This document shows positions 6,921 through 14,909 of a DNA stretch of 64,000 nucleotides, piece after piece; positions within the stretch are counted from its first letter, which is position 1, and each line of letters starts with the position of its first letter. Origin of the DNA: Cryobacterium sp. CG_9.6 (GTDB lineage Bacteria; Actinomycetota; Actinomycetes; Actinomycetales; Microbacteriaceae); contig NZ_JARXUZ010000001.1 of assembly GCF_029893365.1 (NCBI RefSeq), positions 2,170,001 through 2,234,000 of the forward strand, in the 5' to 3' direction. The position numbers and the translations under genes are program-made. The notes beneath the pieces were generated by a model. It made no database searches. It was not told the DNA's origin and was given only the letters and a program-made list of their open reading frames with translations.

Positions 6921-8242
6921 GCCGCTACCCCCAGCTGCCGAACAAGAGCTGTCAGGCGCTCCCACGACAGCGCGCCGGGCGTCTGATCATCCATGCGCTG
7001 CTGCAGAAAAGCAGTGATGGCGCCGGCATTGTTCACCGCGGCATCGACCAAGGGGTTCGTGCCCACCCGGTACGCCCCCACGTCGAGCAGGTCCTGCGCA
7101 CCCTCGCGGGCGGCCAAAACCTTGCGCAGCGTGGTGGCCACCTGGTTATGCAGCGGCGTATTCACGCGCGAGGCCACACGCGAAATCGACGACAGCACGT
7201 CAATCGACGGAAAGTGCCCGGCCACGGCCAGCTTGCGGTCGAGAACAACGTGTCCGTCCAGAATAGAGCGCGCGGCATCCGCTATGGGCTCGTTGTGGTC
7301 GTCGCCCTCCACGAGCACGGTGTACATGCCCGTGATGGAGCCGGTCTCGCCGGTGCCGGCGCGCTCGAGCAGCTGCGCGAGCACCGAGAACGTCGATGGC
7401 GGATACCCACGAGTCGCCGGCGGCTCCCCCACCGACAGCCCAATTTCGCGCTGCGCCATGGCCACGCGGGTGAGCGAGTCCATCATGAGCATCACGTCTG
7501 AACCCTGGTCACGAAACGACTCGGCAATGCGCGTGGCCGTAAACGCGGCGCGCAGGCGCATCATGGCCGGTTCATCGCTGGTCGACACGACCACGATCGA
7601 GCGCGCGAGACCCTCGGCACCCAGGTCGTCCTCGAGAAACTCGCGCACCTCACGTCCGCGCTCCCCTACCAGGGCGATCACCGACACCTCGGCATCCGTT
7701 CCTCGAGCGATCATCGACAGCAGCGACGACTTGCCCACACCCGAACCGGCAAACAGGCCCATGCGCTGGCCCTTCCCCACGGTGGTGAGGGTGTCGAGGG
7801 CTCGAACGCCCAGTTGCAGCTGTTCGCTGATGCGCGCGCGGTGCATGGCCGAGGGACTCTCGTGATCAAGCGACACCGACCCGGCGGAGCGCAGCGGCCC
7901 CTTGCCGTCGATCGGTCGGCCGAGGCCGTCGAGCACGCGCCCAAAAAGTCCGTTGCCGGTGGGCACCAGAAGCGGCGTGCTTGCCGCGCGGGCGGGCGCT
8001 CCCGCACGAAGTCCGGTGAGGCGTCCGAGGGGCATGCAGCGGATGCCCGTGGCCCCGGTGGCCACAACCTCCGCGTCGATCCCGGGGTAGTCGCCGAGGC
8101 TCACGAGGTCGCCAATGGCGGCGCTGAGTCCGCGCACCTCAACGCCGAGTCCCACGATCGAGCTCACCGTACCCACGCGTTCGGGCAGAGCAGCGCGCCG
8201 GGCGGTGCCCAGCGCGGCATCGAGCAGCGTCAGGCTGCTCAT
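6917..8242 (-). CDS. fliI: Flagellum-specific ATPase FliI
   Basis: Hexameric ATPase that energises substrate unfolding and delivery at the type III flagellar export apparatus. 441 residues, the usual length. Walker A is AGSGVGKSS (about residue 165), Walker B is VMLMMDSLTR, and the family signature PPSTFSVLAQLLERAG follows. The beta-barrel N-terminal domain covers residues 1-90 and a helical C-terminal domain about 370-441. Overlaps join it to fliH (4 nt) and fliJ (4 nt), consistent with translational coupling of the FliH-FliI-FliJ complex. Confidence 0.96.
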   Translation of the reverse strand: MSSLTLLDAALGTARRAALPERVGTVSSIVGLGVEVRGLSAAIGDLVSLGDYPGIDAEVVATGATGIRCMPLGRLTGLRAGAPARAASTPLLVPTGNGLFGRVLDGLGRPIDGKGPLRSAGSVSLDHESPSAMHRARISEQLQLGVRALDTLTTVGKGQRMGLFAGSGVGKSSLLSMIARGTDAEVSVIALVGERGREVREFLEDDLGAEGLARSIVVVSTSDEPAMMRLRAAFTATRIAESFRDQGSDVMLMMDSLTRVAMAQREIGLSVGEPPATRGYPPSTFSVLAQLLERAGTGETGSITGMYTVLVEGDDHNEPIADAARSILDGHVVLDRKLAVAGHFPSIDVLSSISRVASRVNTPLHNQVATTLRKVLAAREGAQDLLDVGAYRVGTNPLVDAAVNNAGAITAFLQQRMDDQTPGALSWERLTALVRQLGVAA

Positions 8243-8862
8243 GGCAGGGTCTCCAAAATAGCGGTCTTCACACGGGTGAAGGCGGTGCCGATGCGTGCGT
8301 CAAGAAAGCCGTCGGCAAATTTGGTCACCGCGTCGCCGCGACTGAGCGCGGCATCGGCCACAAAAAGCACACCGGGAATGTTCTGGGTGGAGAGACCGAG
8401 CACAGCAAGGTCGTCGGGGTGCATGTGAACGGTGTGGGTTTCGGTGAGCTCCCCCTGTCCGAGAGCGCGTTCCAGCGCACGCCGCGCCGAGATCTCACCT
8501 TGGCTCAGCTCAACACCGAGCACGGCCTCGGCAAGGTCAAGGGCCGTGCGCACGAGCGTGCCCTCGGCCTCTCTGAGAAGGGGAACCGTGCGCTCATCGA
8601 GCGCGGTTGCTGCGGCACCCAGCAGGCGCAGGGCGCGGTCAGACCGCGCCTCGGTGTGGCGCAGCACGGCTGCGTGCTCAGCGGCCTGTTCCACGGCCGT
8701 CGCAGCCGCCGCGATTGCAGCCGCGCGCAGCCCGGCGGCGTAACCGGCAGCGTGTCCGGCGGCCCGATCCTGCTCGTTGATCGGAGCGACACCGGCCTGC
8801 AGGCGCGGAAACGCAAGGCTGGAGAAGTCAGCATTACTGGAGAAGGCAGCGTTAGTTGACAT
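8239..8862 (-). CDS. fliH: Flagellar assembly protein FliH
   Basis: Peripheral regulator that binds FliI and anchors it to the C-ring. 207 residues from the ATG at 8862, which overlaps the fliG end by 11 nt and has GGAGGAGG just upstream. An Ala-rich helix with glycine repeats (GHAAGYAAGLRAAAIAAAA) is typical of the FliH/HrpE coiled coil, here at residues about 35-60. The C-terminal FliH domain (about 85-205) contains LVRTALDLAEAVLG and a VHMHPDDLAVL-like beta segment. Longer frames upstream run inside fliG and are unlikely to be used. Confidence 0.85.
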   Translation of the reverse strand: MSTNAAFSSNADFSSLAFPRLQAGVAPINEQDRAAGHAAGYAAGLRAAAIAAAATAVEQAAEHAAVLRHTEARSDRALRLLGAAATALDERTVPLLREAEGTLVRTALDLAEAVLGVELSQGEISARRALERALGQGELTETHTVHMHPDDLAVLGLSTQNIPGVLFVADAALSRGDAVTKFADGFLDARIGTAFTRVKTAILETLP

Positions 8863-9868
8863 ACTCCTCCTCCACGCCGCGCTGCACAGTGATCGTGCCC
8901 TGGGCTTCCATGTCGCGGATGGCACGCACAACCTCGGCGCGGGCATCCTCCACCTGGCTCAGACGCACCGGGCCGAGGCTCTTGGTCTCGTCATCGAGCA
9001 GGTCGCGGTTACGTTCTGAGAGGTTGGTGCGAATGACGGTGAGCACCGCACCGGACGTTCCCTTCATGGCAATCGCCAGCACGCTGGTGTCGATTCCGCG
9101 GAGCACCTGCTGAACATCGCGGCTCTCGAGCTTCACGATGTCGGCGAAGGTGAGCATGCGGGAGCGCACCTCTTCCGCCAAAATTGGGTCACGTGCCTCG
9201 AGCGCTTCGAGCAGGGCACGCTCGGTTGCGGCATCGGCACGGTTAATAATCTCCACGAGCGGCTGTACGCCACCCATGACCTCCACTACCTCGCGCGCCA
9301 CCACCGTGCGCGCGCCCATCTTCAGCGTCTCGGTGACGATTCGAATGGCATCGGGCGCCGCACTGCCCATGGTGGCGATGCACTGAGCCACATCGGTGCG
9401 CAGGGAGGCTTCCATGCCCGACAGCAGCGCCGACGCCTGTTCGCGGCGTAGGTGAGCGAGAACGAGAGCAATGGTTTGCGGCATTTCCCCCTCGAGCAGG
9501 TTCAGAACATCGCTCGAATCGGCGGTGTCTAAAAATTCAAAGGCTTTACCAGCCATGGATGTCGCTACTCGGTTCAGCACGCCGGCAGCGCGCTCCGCAC
9601 CAAACGACGCCTCAAGCAGACCCTGAGCGAATTCATGTCCGCCGCGGCCGGGGCGAGAGTTGCTCTGGGTAATTTCCCGAAATTCACTGAGTGCGCTCTC
9701 GGCCACGTCCGCATCCACCTTGCGCAGCTGAATGATCTCCGACGCAATCACCTCGGCCTCCGCGTCGGAAAACTGCTTCATCACGACGGAGGCGAGAGCG
9801 GAGTCCATGTTCATCAGCACCACGGCCACCTTCTGTGTGCCGGTCAAGACGGTGACGACCTCGGTCAT
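8852..9868 (-). CDS. fliG: Flagellar motor switch protein FliG
   Basis: C-ring protein that contacts the MS-ring FliF at its N-terminus and the stator through its C-terminal charged helix. 338 residues, normal length. The three armadillo-like domains are recognisable: N-domain (TGTQKVAVVLMNMDSALASV), middle domain with the FliG EHPQ-type region in altered form (GEMPQTIALVLAHLRREQAS), and the C-domain (FADIVKLESRDVQQVLRGID and SERNRDLLDDE) with charged torque-generating residues. It overlaps fliF by 4 nt. Confidence 0.95.
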   Translation of the reverse strand: MTEVVTVLTGTQKVAVVLMNMDSALASVVMKQFSDAEAEVIASEIIQLRKVDADVAESALSEFREITQSNSRPGRGGHEFAQGLLEASFGAERAAGVLNRVATSMAGKAFEFLDTADSSDVLNLLEGEMPQTIALVLAHLRREQASALLSGMEASLRTDVAQCIATMGSAAPDAIRIVTETLKMGARTVVAREVVEVMGGVQPLVEIINRADAATERALLEALEARDPILAEEVRSRMLTFADIVKLESRDVQQVLRGIDTSVLAIAMKGTSGAVLTVIRTNLSERNRDLLDDETKSLGPVRLSQVEDARAEVVRAIRDMEAQGTITVQRGVEEEYVN

Positions 9869-11457
9869 GCGTTTTGCCGGTCATCCATGAGGTGGCGCAA
9901 AAACTCGGCCGTGCGCTTGGGATCGCGCTCGGCAAGGTCATCGATGTCGGCGCGCCGGATATCGGCCTCGGTCATCGTGTGCGGCGTTGGAGGCGAGGAC
10001 AGTCGCTTGGGAATCACCGGGTTCACGAGGGTGAGGGGCTCGGCCATCGGGTCGAGAATGCCCTGCATTTCGCCAAGATCACCGATGTCCACCGGCTCAC
10101 GACTCTGTCGGCGCGAGCGACGGGCGTAAAGAATGAGACCGGCCACGAGGCTGATCACAATGCCGGCCGTGATAATTCCGATCTGCAGCACGCTGGCGAG
10201 GCGGGCATCCGCTGCGGCCTTCTCGGCTGCGGCGAGAGCTGCCGCCGCATCCTCGGCTCCCGTCTGGTTGAACGACATGATCTCAACAGTGACGGCGTCC
10301 CCGCGGGCGGTGTCAATACCGGCAGCGGAGGACACGAGGCTCGCCACATCGGCCACGTTGATGCCCGCCGCGGCGTCCTTGTTCACGGCCACGGAGATGG
10401 TCTGCCGGTTGATGGCGCCGGCCGGAATGGTGCGCGACTCGGTGACCTTGTTCATCGCGTTGTTCTTCGTGGTCGACTCCGAGCTGAAGGTGCCGTCCTG
10501 ACCGCCGTTGGCAGCCACCGCAATGTTGTCGGCTCCGAGCACTCCGGCCGCGCCGCCGCCGGTACCCGAATACGTCTCGGTGTCCACCGACTCGCTCATC
10601 GCGGGAGCGTCAATGGGGGTGGTGAACGATTCCTCGATGCGCTCGGCTGTCTCGGAGCTCATGTCGGCGGCCACCACCACGGTGGCGTTGCCCGGGCCCA
10701 CGACGCGGTCGAGCATGTTCTGCACGGAGTCGCGCACGCGGGTCTCATAATCGGAGGCCTGCTGACCGGCGGAACCGGTAGCACCCACACCCACCGCCGA
10801 GAGCACGGTGCCCTTCGCATCCACAACCGACACGTCTTCGGGAGCCATGCCGTCAATCGAAGCGCTCGTGAGGTGCACAATCGCCTGCACCTGGCTGTTG
10901 CTCAGGGTGACACCGTTCTTGGTTTGCACGAAAACGGATGCCGTGGGGTCGTTCTTCGTCGACACGAACACAGTATCTTCGGGAATCGCGAGCTTCACCG
11001 ACGCGGTCTGCACGCCGTCGAGGGCCCCGATCGTGGCCGCCAGTTCGCCCTCGAGCGCCCGCTTATAGGTGACCGACTGCTGAAACTCGCTCGACGTGAC
11101 GCCCATCGTGTCGAGCAGGGAGTATCCCCCGGTGCTTGAGGTGGGAAGCCCGGCCGCCGCGGCCTTCAGGCGCTCGTCATAGACGGTACTTTCGGGGACC
11201 ATAATGGTGGCGCCACCGTCGGTGAGCTCGTAGGCAACGCCATCCGCTCGAAGCTGCTCCACGATGGAGTTGGCGTCGGCGCCGCTGAGACCGGAGAACA
11301 GCGGGGTGTAGGCGGGTTTAGTTACGTACATGCTGAGGGCGGCGCTGCCGAGAACGAGCACGGCAACGCCAATGATGGCAACGGTGCGCTGGGCAACGGT
11401 GAAGGCGCGCAGTGCGTCGGCGAAGCGGCGGAACGCCGAGGTGACCTGGGTGGGCAT
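9865..11457 (-). CDS. fliF: Flagellar MS-ring protein FliF
   Basis: Forms the membrane-embedded MS ring on which the basal body is built. 530 residues with two transmembrane helices: residues about 24-46 (TVAIIGVAVLVLGSAALSMY) and about 435-455 (IGIITAGIVISLVAGLILYA). Between them lies the periplasmic YscJ/FliF domain (YTPLFSGLSGADANSIVEQL and AKLAIPEDTVFV) and the FliF_C domain. The cytoplasmic C-terminal tail is the FliG-binding region. Its start overlaps the fliE stop by one base (TGATG) and its end overlaps fliG. Confidence 0.95.
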   Translation of the reverse strand: MPTQVTSAFRRFADALRAFTVAQRTVAIIGVAVLVLGSAALSMYVTKPAYTPLFSGLSGADANSIVEQLRADGVAYELTDGGATIMVPESTVYDERLKAAAAGLPTSSTGGYSLLDTMGVTSSEFQQSVTYKRALEGELAATIGALDGVQTASVKLAIPEDTVFVSTKNDPTASVFVQTKNGVTLSNSQVQAIVHLTSASIDGMAPEDVSVVDAKGTVLSAVGVGATGSAGQQASDYETRVRDSVQNMLDRVVGPGNATVVVAADMSSETAERIEESFTTPIDAPAMSESVDTETYSGTGGGAAGVLGADNIAVAANGGQDGTFSSESTTKNNAMNKVTESRTIPAGAINRQTISVAVNKDAAAGINVADVASLVSSAAGIDTARGDAVTVEIMSFNQTGAEDAAAALAAAEKAAADARLASVLQIGIITAGIVISLVAGLILYARRSRRQSREPVDIGDLGEMQGILDPMAEPLTLVNPVIPKRLSSPPTPHTMTEADIRRADIDDLAERDPKRTAEFLRHLMDDRQNA

Positions 11458-11762
11458 CAGGCCTGCATCCTCATGATCTCGTTGAACGCGTCGACACCCT
11501 TATTACGGATGGCGGCAACGAGTTCCAGGGTGACGGCTGCGCGGGTGGACGCAATAGTGGCCGAGTGGATGTCTGTCAGGTCACCGGTCACGGCCTTGAT
11601 CGCCAGTTCGTTGGAGGTGGACTGCAGCTGCTGCAGGTTGTCGACCGCGCCGGTGAGTGCGGTTGCGAAGACGGCGCCGCCGGTGGGTGCCGACGCGGTC
11701 GTGGCGGTTGTTCCCAGCACACCCGACATGCCCGACATCATCTGAATCGAGCTCAGGGGCAT
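11457..11762 (-). CDS. fliE: Flagellar hook-basal body complex protein FliE
   Basis: Small rod adaptor joining the MS ring to FlgB and the first substrate exported. 101 residues from the ATG at 11762, which overlaps the flgC stop (TAATG). The C-terminal FliE signature is present (AIKAVTGDLTDIHSATIAST, then TLELVAAIRNKGVDAFNEIMRM). The N-terminal 35 residues are weakly conserved and Ser/Thr/Ala-rich, as usual. The frame continues upstream on paper, but that part lies over flgC and is not FliE-like. Confidence 0.93.
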   Translation of the reverse strand: MPLSSIQMMSGMSGVLGTTATTASAPTGGAVFATALTGAVDNLQQLQSTSNELAIKAVTGDLTDIHSATIASTRAAVTLELVAAIRNKGVDAFNEIMRMQA

Positions 11763-12154
11763 TAGGAACGTCCGATCTGGAGTGCGGCTTCGTAGGTTGT
11801 TTTGGCGCGGTCCACCACGGCGGCGTTGGCCTGGTACCCGCGCTGGGCCATGATGAGCTGGCCCATCTGCTCGGCAAGATCGATCTCGGGGTAGCGCACG
11901 TAACCGGCGGGGTCGGCGAGCGGATTGTTCGGTTCGAACACCATGCGGCCTTCGGCCGAGCCGAGCGTGACGCCGGTGGCGTACACACCGGAGACGCCGT
12001 CGCCCTCCTGCGCGGCAATATACCGGGCCTGGAATGCGCTGCCGTCGGTGCTGGTGGCGGTGTTCACGTTGGCCATGTTGTCGGCCAGGGCATCGAGCCA
12101 CTGGCGGTGCACGGTGAGGCCGCTGCCGGCGATGCCGATGGCATCGAACGTCAT
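11762..12154 (-). CDS. flgC: Flagellar basal-body rod protein FlgC
   Basis: Proximal rod subunit, 130 residues. The N-terminal rod signature (IGIAGSGLTVHRQWLDALAD, NMANVNTA) and the C-terminal flg_bbr_C motif (EQMGQLIMAQRGYQANAAVV) are clear. It directly follows flgB and overlaps the start of fliE, giving the conserved flgB-flgC-fliE rod trio. Confidence 0.95.
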   Translation of the reverse strand: MTFDAIGIAGSGLTVHRQWLDALADNMANVNTATSTDGSAFQARYIAAQEGDGVSGVYATGVTLGSAEGRMVFEPNNPLADPAGYVRYPEIDLAEQMGQLIMAQRGYQANAAVVDRAKTTYEAALQIGRS

Positions 12155-12498
12155 TAGGAGGTCCGCATCGCGGTGCGCAGCGACGTGAACGGTCCTTCAA
12201 CGGCCCGGGCGGCGAACTGATAGCGCAGCACGGTGTCGATGTTGGAGAGCGTCTCCGTGTCGAGGTTCACGTTGTTGCCGTTGACGTTGGTGGCATCCAT
12301 GGACCGTTCGGTGTTGGCCGTGACAACACCATCACTCGACTTCACCGACTGGGCCAGGGCGTCTTCAAACGAGACCCGCTGGGCCTGGTAGTTGGGGGTG
12401 TTGACGTTCGCGATGTTGTTCGCGATGGTGCGCTGACGCAGCGCAAGACCGTCGAGGGCGCTGGTGAGAGCGCTGGCGGTCACGGATTGAAGCAGCAC
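12154..12498 (-). CDS. flgB: Flagellar basal-body rod protein FlgB
   Basis: Proximal rod subunit. The chosen GTG start at 12498 gives 114 residues, the usual FlgB size, beginning VLLQSVTASALTSALDGLAL, with the rod signature RTIANNIANVNTPNYQA after it. No strong ribosome site is seen, and the open frame extends to 12636 through sequence that contains the promoter described at 12573-12599, which argues against the longer form. First gene of the twelve-gene flgB-flgE operon. Confidence 0.88.
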   Translation of the reverse strand: MLLQSVTASALTSALDGLALRQRTIANNIANVNTPNYQAQRVSFEDALAQSVKSSDGVVTANTERSMDATNVNGNNVNLDTETLSNIDTVLRYQFAARAVEGPFTSLRTAMRTS

Positions 12499-12544
12499 GG
12501 AGACCCGTTTCGTCGACAAGTAACGAGGGCCAATCCGTGGCCGG

Positions 12545-12569
12545 TTGATGAGCGATCCGTGCTCATCAA
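12545..12569 (-). promoter_or_regulatory. 9-bp perfect inverted repeat at the flgB transcript 5' end
   Basis: TTGATGAGC, a 7-nt spacer, then GCTCATCAA. It sits directly downstream of the sigma-28-type promoter at 12573-12599 and about 50 bp before the flgB start. It would therefore form a hairpin at or near the 5' end of the message, or serve as a binding site overlapping the transcription start. The function is unknown. Confidence 0.5.
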
Positions 12570-12572
12570 GAG

Positions 12573-12599
12573 CTATCGACCGCGCGGGTCGGTTGGTTA
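12573..12599 (-). promoter_or_regulatory. Sigma-28 (FliA)-type promoter for the flgB operon
   Basis: Minus-strand sequence TAAC-N15-GTCGATAG, against the FliA consensus TAAA-N15-GCCGATAA. Spacing is exactly 15, and the -35 element is identical to those before fliC and flgN. It ends about 75 bp upstream of the flgB start. Confidence 0.8.
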
Positions 12600-12679
12600 G
12601 TAGTAAGTCAAAAGAACTTGATCTGATTCTGCGCAAAACCTGAGGTAACGCTGCCGTACTGCTGCACGACCCCTGCGCG

Positions 12680-12991
12680 TCAGCCCGAGATGTCTAGGTA
12701 GACCGAGCGGTCAAGGTCGCGGCTCGGCGGAATCTGGCGAATTGCAGCGAGGTGCAGGCCGGCTACCCGACGGGCATCATCAAGTTCGCGAATGAGCTTC
12801 TGCTGGCAGAGCAGCAGGTCGCGGGCCCGCTCTTCGAGCTTCACCGGCAGCGGCCCCAGGTTCGTCGGGGGCCGCCACCGCGGTGCCGGGACGAGGCTGG
12901 GGGCATCCGCTAACGTGGCCGCCTGGTTGGCCGCATCGAGCTGATGCTCAAGCTCGTCGAGAACCCGACGCCAGGCCACGGTATTAGCCAA
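12680..12991 (-). CDS. Small flagellar-operon protein, FliT position
   Basis: 103 residues, starting 8 nt inside the end of fliS, so translation is probably coupled. It looks helical (VLDELEHQLDAANQAATLA, then LEERARDLLLCQQKLIRELD), with a Pro-rich linker (residues about 33-50) between two helices. The order fliD-fliS-this gene matches fliD-fliS-fliT in other bacteria, and FliT is a small helical export chaperone for FliD, so a FliT-like role is a reasonable guess from position. No diagnostic sequence motif was recognised. It is the last gene of the fliC-fliD-fliS unit and is followed by the flgB promoter region. Confidence 0.7.
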   Translation of the reverse strand: MANTVAWRRVLDELEHQLDAANQAATLADAPSLVPAPRWRPPTNLGPLPVKLEERARDLLLCQQKLIRELDDARRVAGLHLAAIRQIPPSRDLDRSVYLDISG

Positions 12992-13421
12992 AGCCGAGGG
13001 CGTTCCCCGTGGAACTCATCACCGGCTGGGCCGGCAACGATGCGGCTGCCTCGTGCCAGGTGACGCGCAGCGGCTCCAACAGGGTGATGCTCTCCTGCGT
13101 GCGCGCCACATCGCGGTGAGTGTTGGCACTCATGAGCGCGGTGGACACATAGGTGTAGAGGGCGAAGAGACCCTCGCCACCGTTCCACGCATCGACCCGC
13201 AGGGAGGTGGTGAGCTCGGAGATAATGGCCTGCGCGTGCAGCAAGTTCTCGCTCGCCACCGGCCAGTTCTGCTCGATCTGCGCCGCTTCGGCCCGGTTGA
13301 GGTCGAGCAGCAGGCGGTCGTAGAGCATGGTGAGCAGGCGCACCGGGGTGGCGCTGAGCACAGCTTCACGGTTGTAACGGGCGCGGCGGGCGTCGGCGTT
13401 GGGCATCATAAGGAGTGTCAT
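12984..13421 (-). CDS. fliS: Flagellin export chaperone FliS
   Basis: Cytoplasmic four-helix chaperone that binds the C-terminal helix of flagellin and prevents premature polymerisation. 145 residues. The FliS signature is clear: ARYNREAVLSATPVRLLTML, YDRLLLDL, then AQAIISELTTSLRVDAWNGG. The start is the first ATG, overlapping the fliD stop by one base, and 8 nt overlap the next gene. The C-terminal 20 residues are variable. Confidence 0.94.
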   Translation of the reverse strand: MTLLMMPNADARRARYNREAVLSATPVRLLTMLYDRLLLDLNRAEAAQIEQNWPVASENLLHAQAIISELTTSLRVDAWNGGEGLFALYTYVSTALMSANTHRDVARTQESITLLEPLRVTWHEAAASLPAQPVMSSTGNALGFG

Positions 13422-14785
13422 TAGTTACTCATCGAGGTGGGTAGTGCGGACAGCTGAGAGGTGAGCCAGGCTGACTGCGAGTTCATCGCGCTCAGCTGTA
13501 CCTCCAGCCCCGAATATGTGCGTTCGAGCGTGTCCCGACGGGAGGCGAGGCGCCGGTCCCAATCGGTGATCTGGTTTCCGAGGTCTTTCACCATGGATTG
13601 TTGACCGGTAATTCTCGAGGTGATCTGGCCGTCGTACTTGTCGGACGCATCCGTGGCCGCCGTGGCAATGCGGGACGCAATCTCCTGCACGGTGGCCTCG
13701 GTGCCGACCGGATCGGCCTTCAGTGCCGCCGCAAACTTGGTGGCGTCAAACTCCATGGTGCCGCTCTTGGTGATGCTGATGCCGAACTCGCTCGGCGACC
13801 GACCGTTTACCGGAGCGGATGCCGCAGCCAGAATTCGCTGGCTAATATCGCGTACCGTGCTGTCCCCGGTGAACGGACCGCTGGAGAGAATGGGCGCGCC
13901 GGAGGACGTGGTGCTGTTGACCACGGCCGACTTCGTGGCGATGAGCGCGAGCACACCGTTCAGTCCGCTCACGAGGTCGCTCGCCAGGGTGCTGATCGCA
14001 GCATCGTTGCGGGCAACCGTGACGCTCACGGAGTCGGCGGATGCCTTCGTTGCCGTAACCGAGAGGCCAGGTAGCAGGTCGGCGAACGTATTGGTCGCTG
14101 AGCTGATGCTCTGAGCCGCCGAGGTGCCGGCCCAGAGTGTGACCTTTGCGTCTTGAGCGGCGCGCACCTGGGTGAGCTCTGCAGGAGCGTCATTGGCGGG
14201 ATCAGCAGAGCCGTCGCCATTGGCCACGGTGAAGCCGCCCGCCGCCCCGGTTTGCGTGGAGGTGAACTGCACCCGATAAACGGGATTGCCATCCGCATCC
14301 ATACCGGCCGCAACCTTGACGGCGGTGACGCCGGCGTTGGCGTTGTTCACTGCCATGACAACATCATCGAGGTTGCTGGTGGTGGCCGAGATGTCGGTGC
14401 GCACGCCCGCGGCGCTGGTGATACTGAAGTTCTTGCCGGGCCAGGCCACAACGGCGTTGGAGACCGACACCTGGCGCTGGGCCAGCTGGTCAATTACGAG
14501 GTCAATCTGGCCGGCGCTCGCGCCCGACGACGCGATAACCGTTGCGGCACTGGAGCTACTCGTAGCTGAGTACAGGTCGAAGGCGCCGTCTTTGGCGGTC
14601 TTGGTGGCGAGCGTTGCCAGGCTGGCGACACTGGAGTTCAGCCCCTGGAGGGCCGAGATGAAGGATGTGGACTCGGAGACTTTGCTCTTCAGGATGGTCT
14701 GCGGACCAGCCTCGAGCGTCATGAGCGAGTTGATCAGGCCCGTGGTGTCCAGGCCGCTGACGAGGCCATCGATAGCCATCGACAT
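13421..14785 (-). CDS. fliD: Flagellar filament capping protein FliD
   Basis: Cap protein (HAP2) at the filament tip that folds incoming flagellin. 454 residues. The N-terminal FliD_N motif is IDGLVSGLDTTGLINSLMTL. The C-terminal FliD_C region (about 220-454) carries coiled-coil helices near the end (ITDWDRRLASRRDTLERTYS and LEVQLSAMNSQSAWLTSQLS). It is separated from fliC by 124 bp and overlaps fliS, so it is probably transcribed partly from the fliC promoter. Confidence 0.95.
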   Translation of the reverse strand: MSMAIDGLVSGLDTTGLINSLMTLEAGPQTILKSKVSESTSFISALQGLNSSVASLATLATKTAKDGAFDLYSATSSSSAATVIASSGASAGQIDLVIDQLAQRQVSVSNAVVAWPGKNFSITSAAGVRTDISATTSNLDDVVMAVNNANAGVTAVKVAAGMDADGNPVYRVQFTSTQTGAAGGFTVANGDGSADPANDAPAELTQVRAAQDAKVTLWAGTSAAQSISSATNTFADLLPGLSVTATKASADSVSVTVARNDAAISTLASDLVSGLNGVLALIATKSAVVNSTTSSGAPILSSGPFTGDSTVRDISQRILAAASAPVNGRSPSEFGISITKSGTMEFDATKFAAALKADPVGTEATVQEIASRIATAATDASDKYDGQITSRITGQQSMVKDLGNQITDWDRRLASRRDTLERTYSGLEVQLSAMNSQSAWLTSQLSALPTSMSN

Positions 14786-14836
14786 GGCGATTCCTCTCCT
14801 GCTGTGGGGTCATGCCGGTGCGGAGTGCGCCAGCGA

Positions 14837-14860
14837 CGGGGCGAGGTCCAGTTCGCCCCG
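14837..14860 (-). terminator. Hairpin between fliC and fliD, possible partial terminator
   Basis: CGGGGCGA, an 8-nt loop, then TCGCCCCG, an 8-bp stem without a T-run, about 50 bp after the flagellin stop. It could reduce read-through so that flagellin is made in excess over FliD, or stabilise the fliC message. Confidence 0.4.
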
Positions 14861-14909
14861 CCACTGTCACACTTCTCGTTCAATCAGATGATGCGGTCAC
14901 GCCTTCGAT

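Noticed and set aside
11457..12200. Extended 247-codon version of fliE
   Set aside because: Residues before the ATG at 11762 are read out of frame across flgC. FliE is normally about 100 residues.
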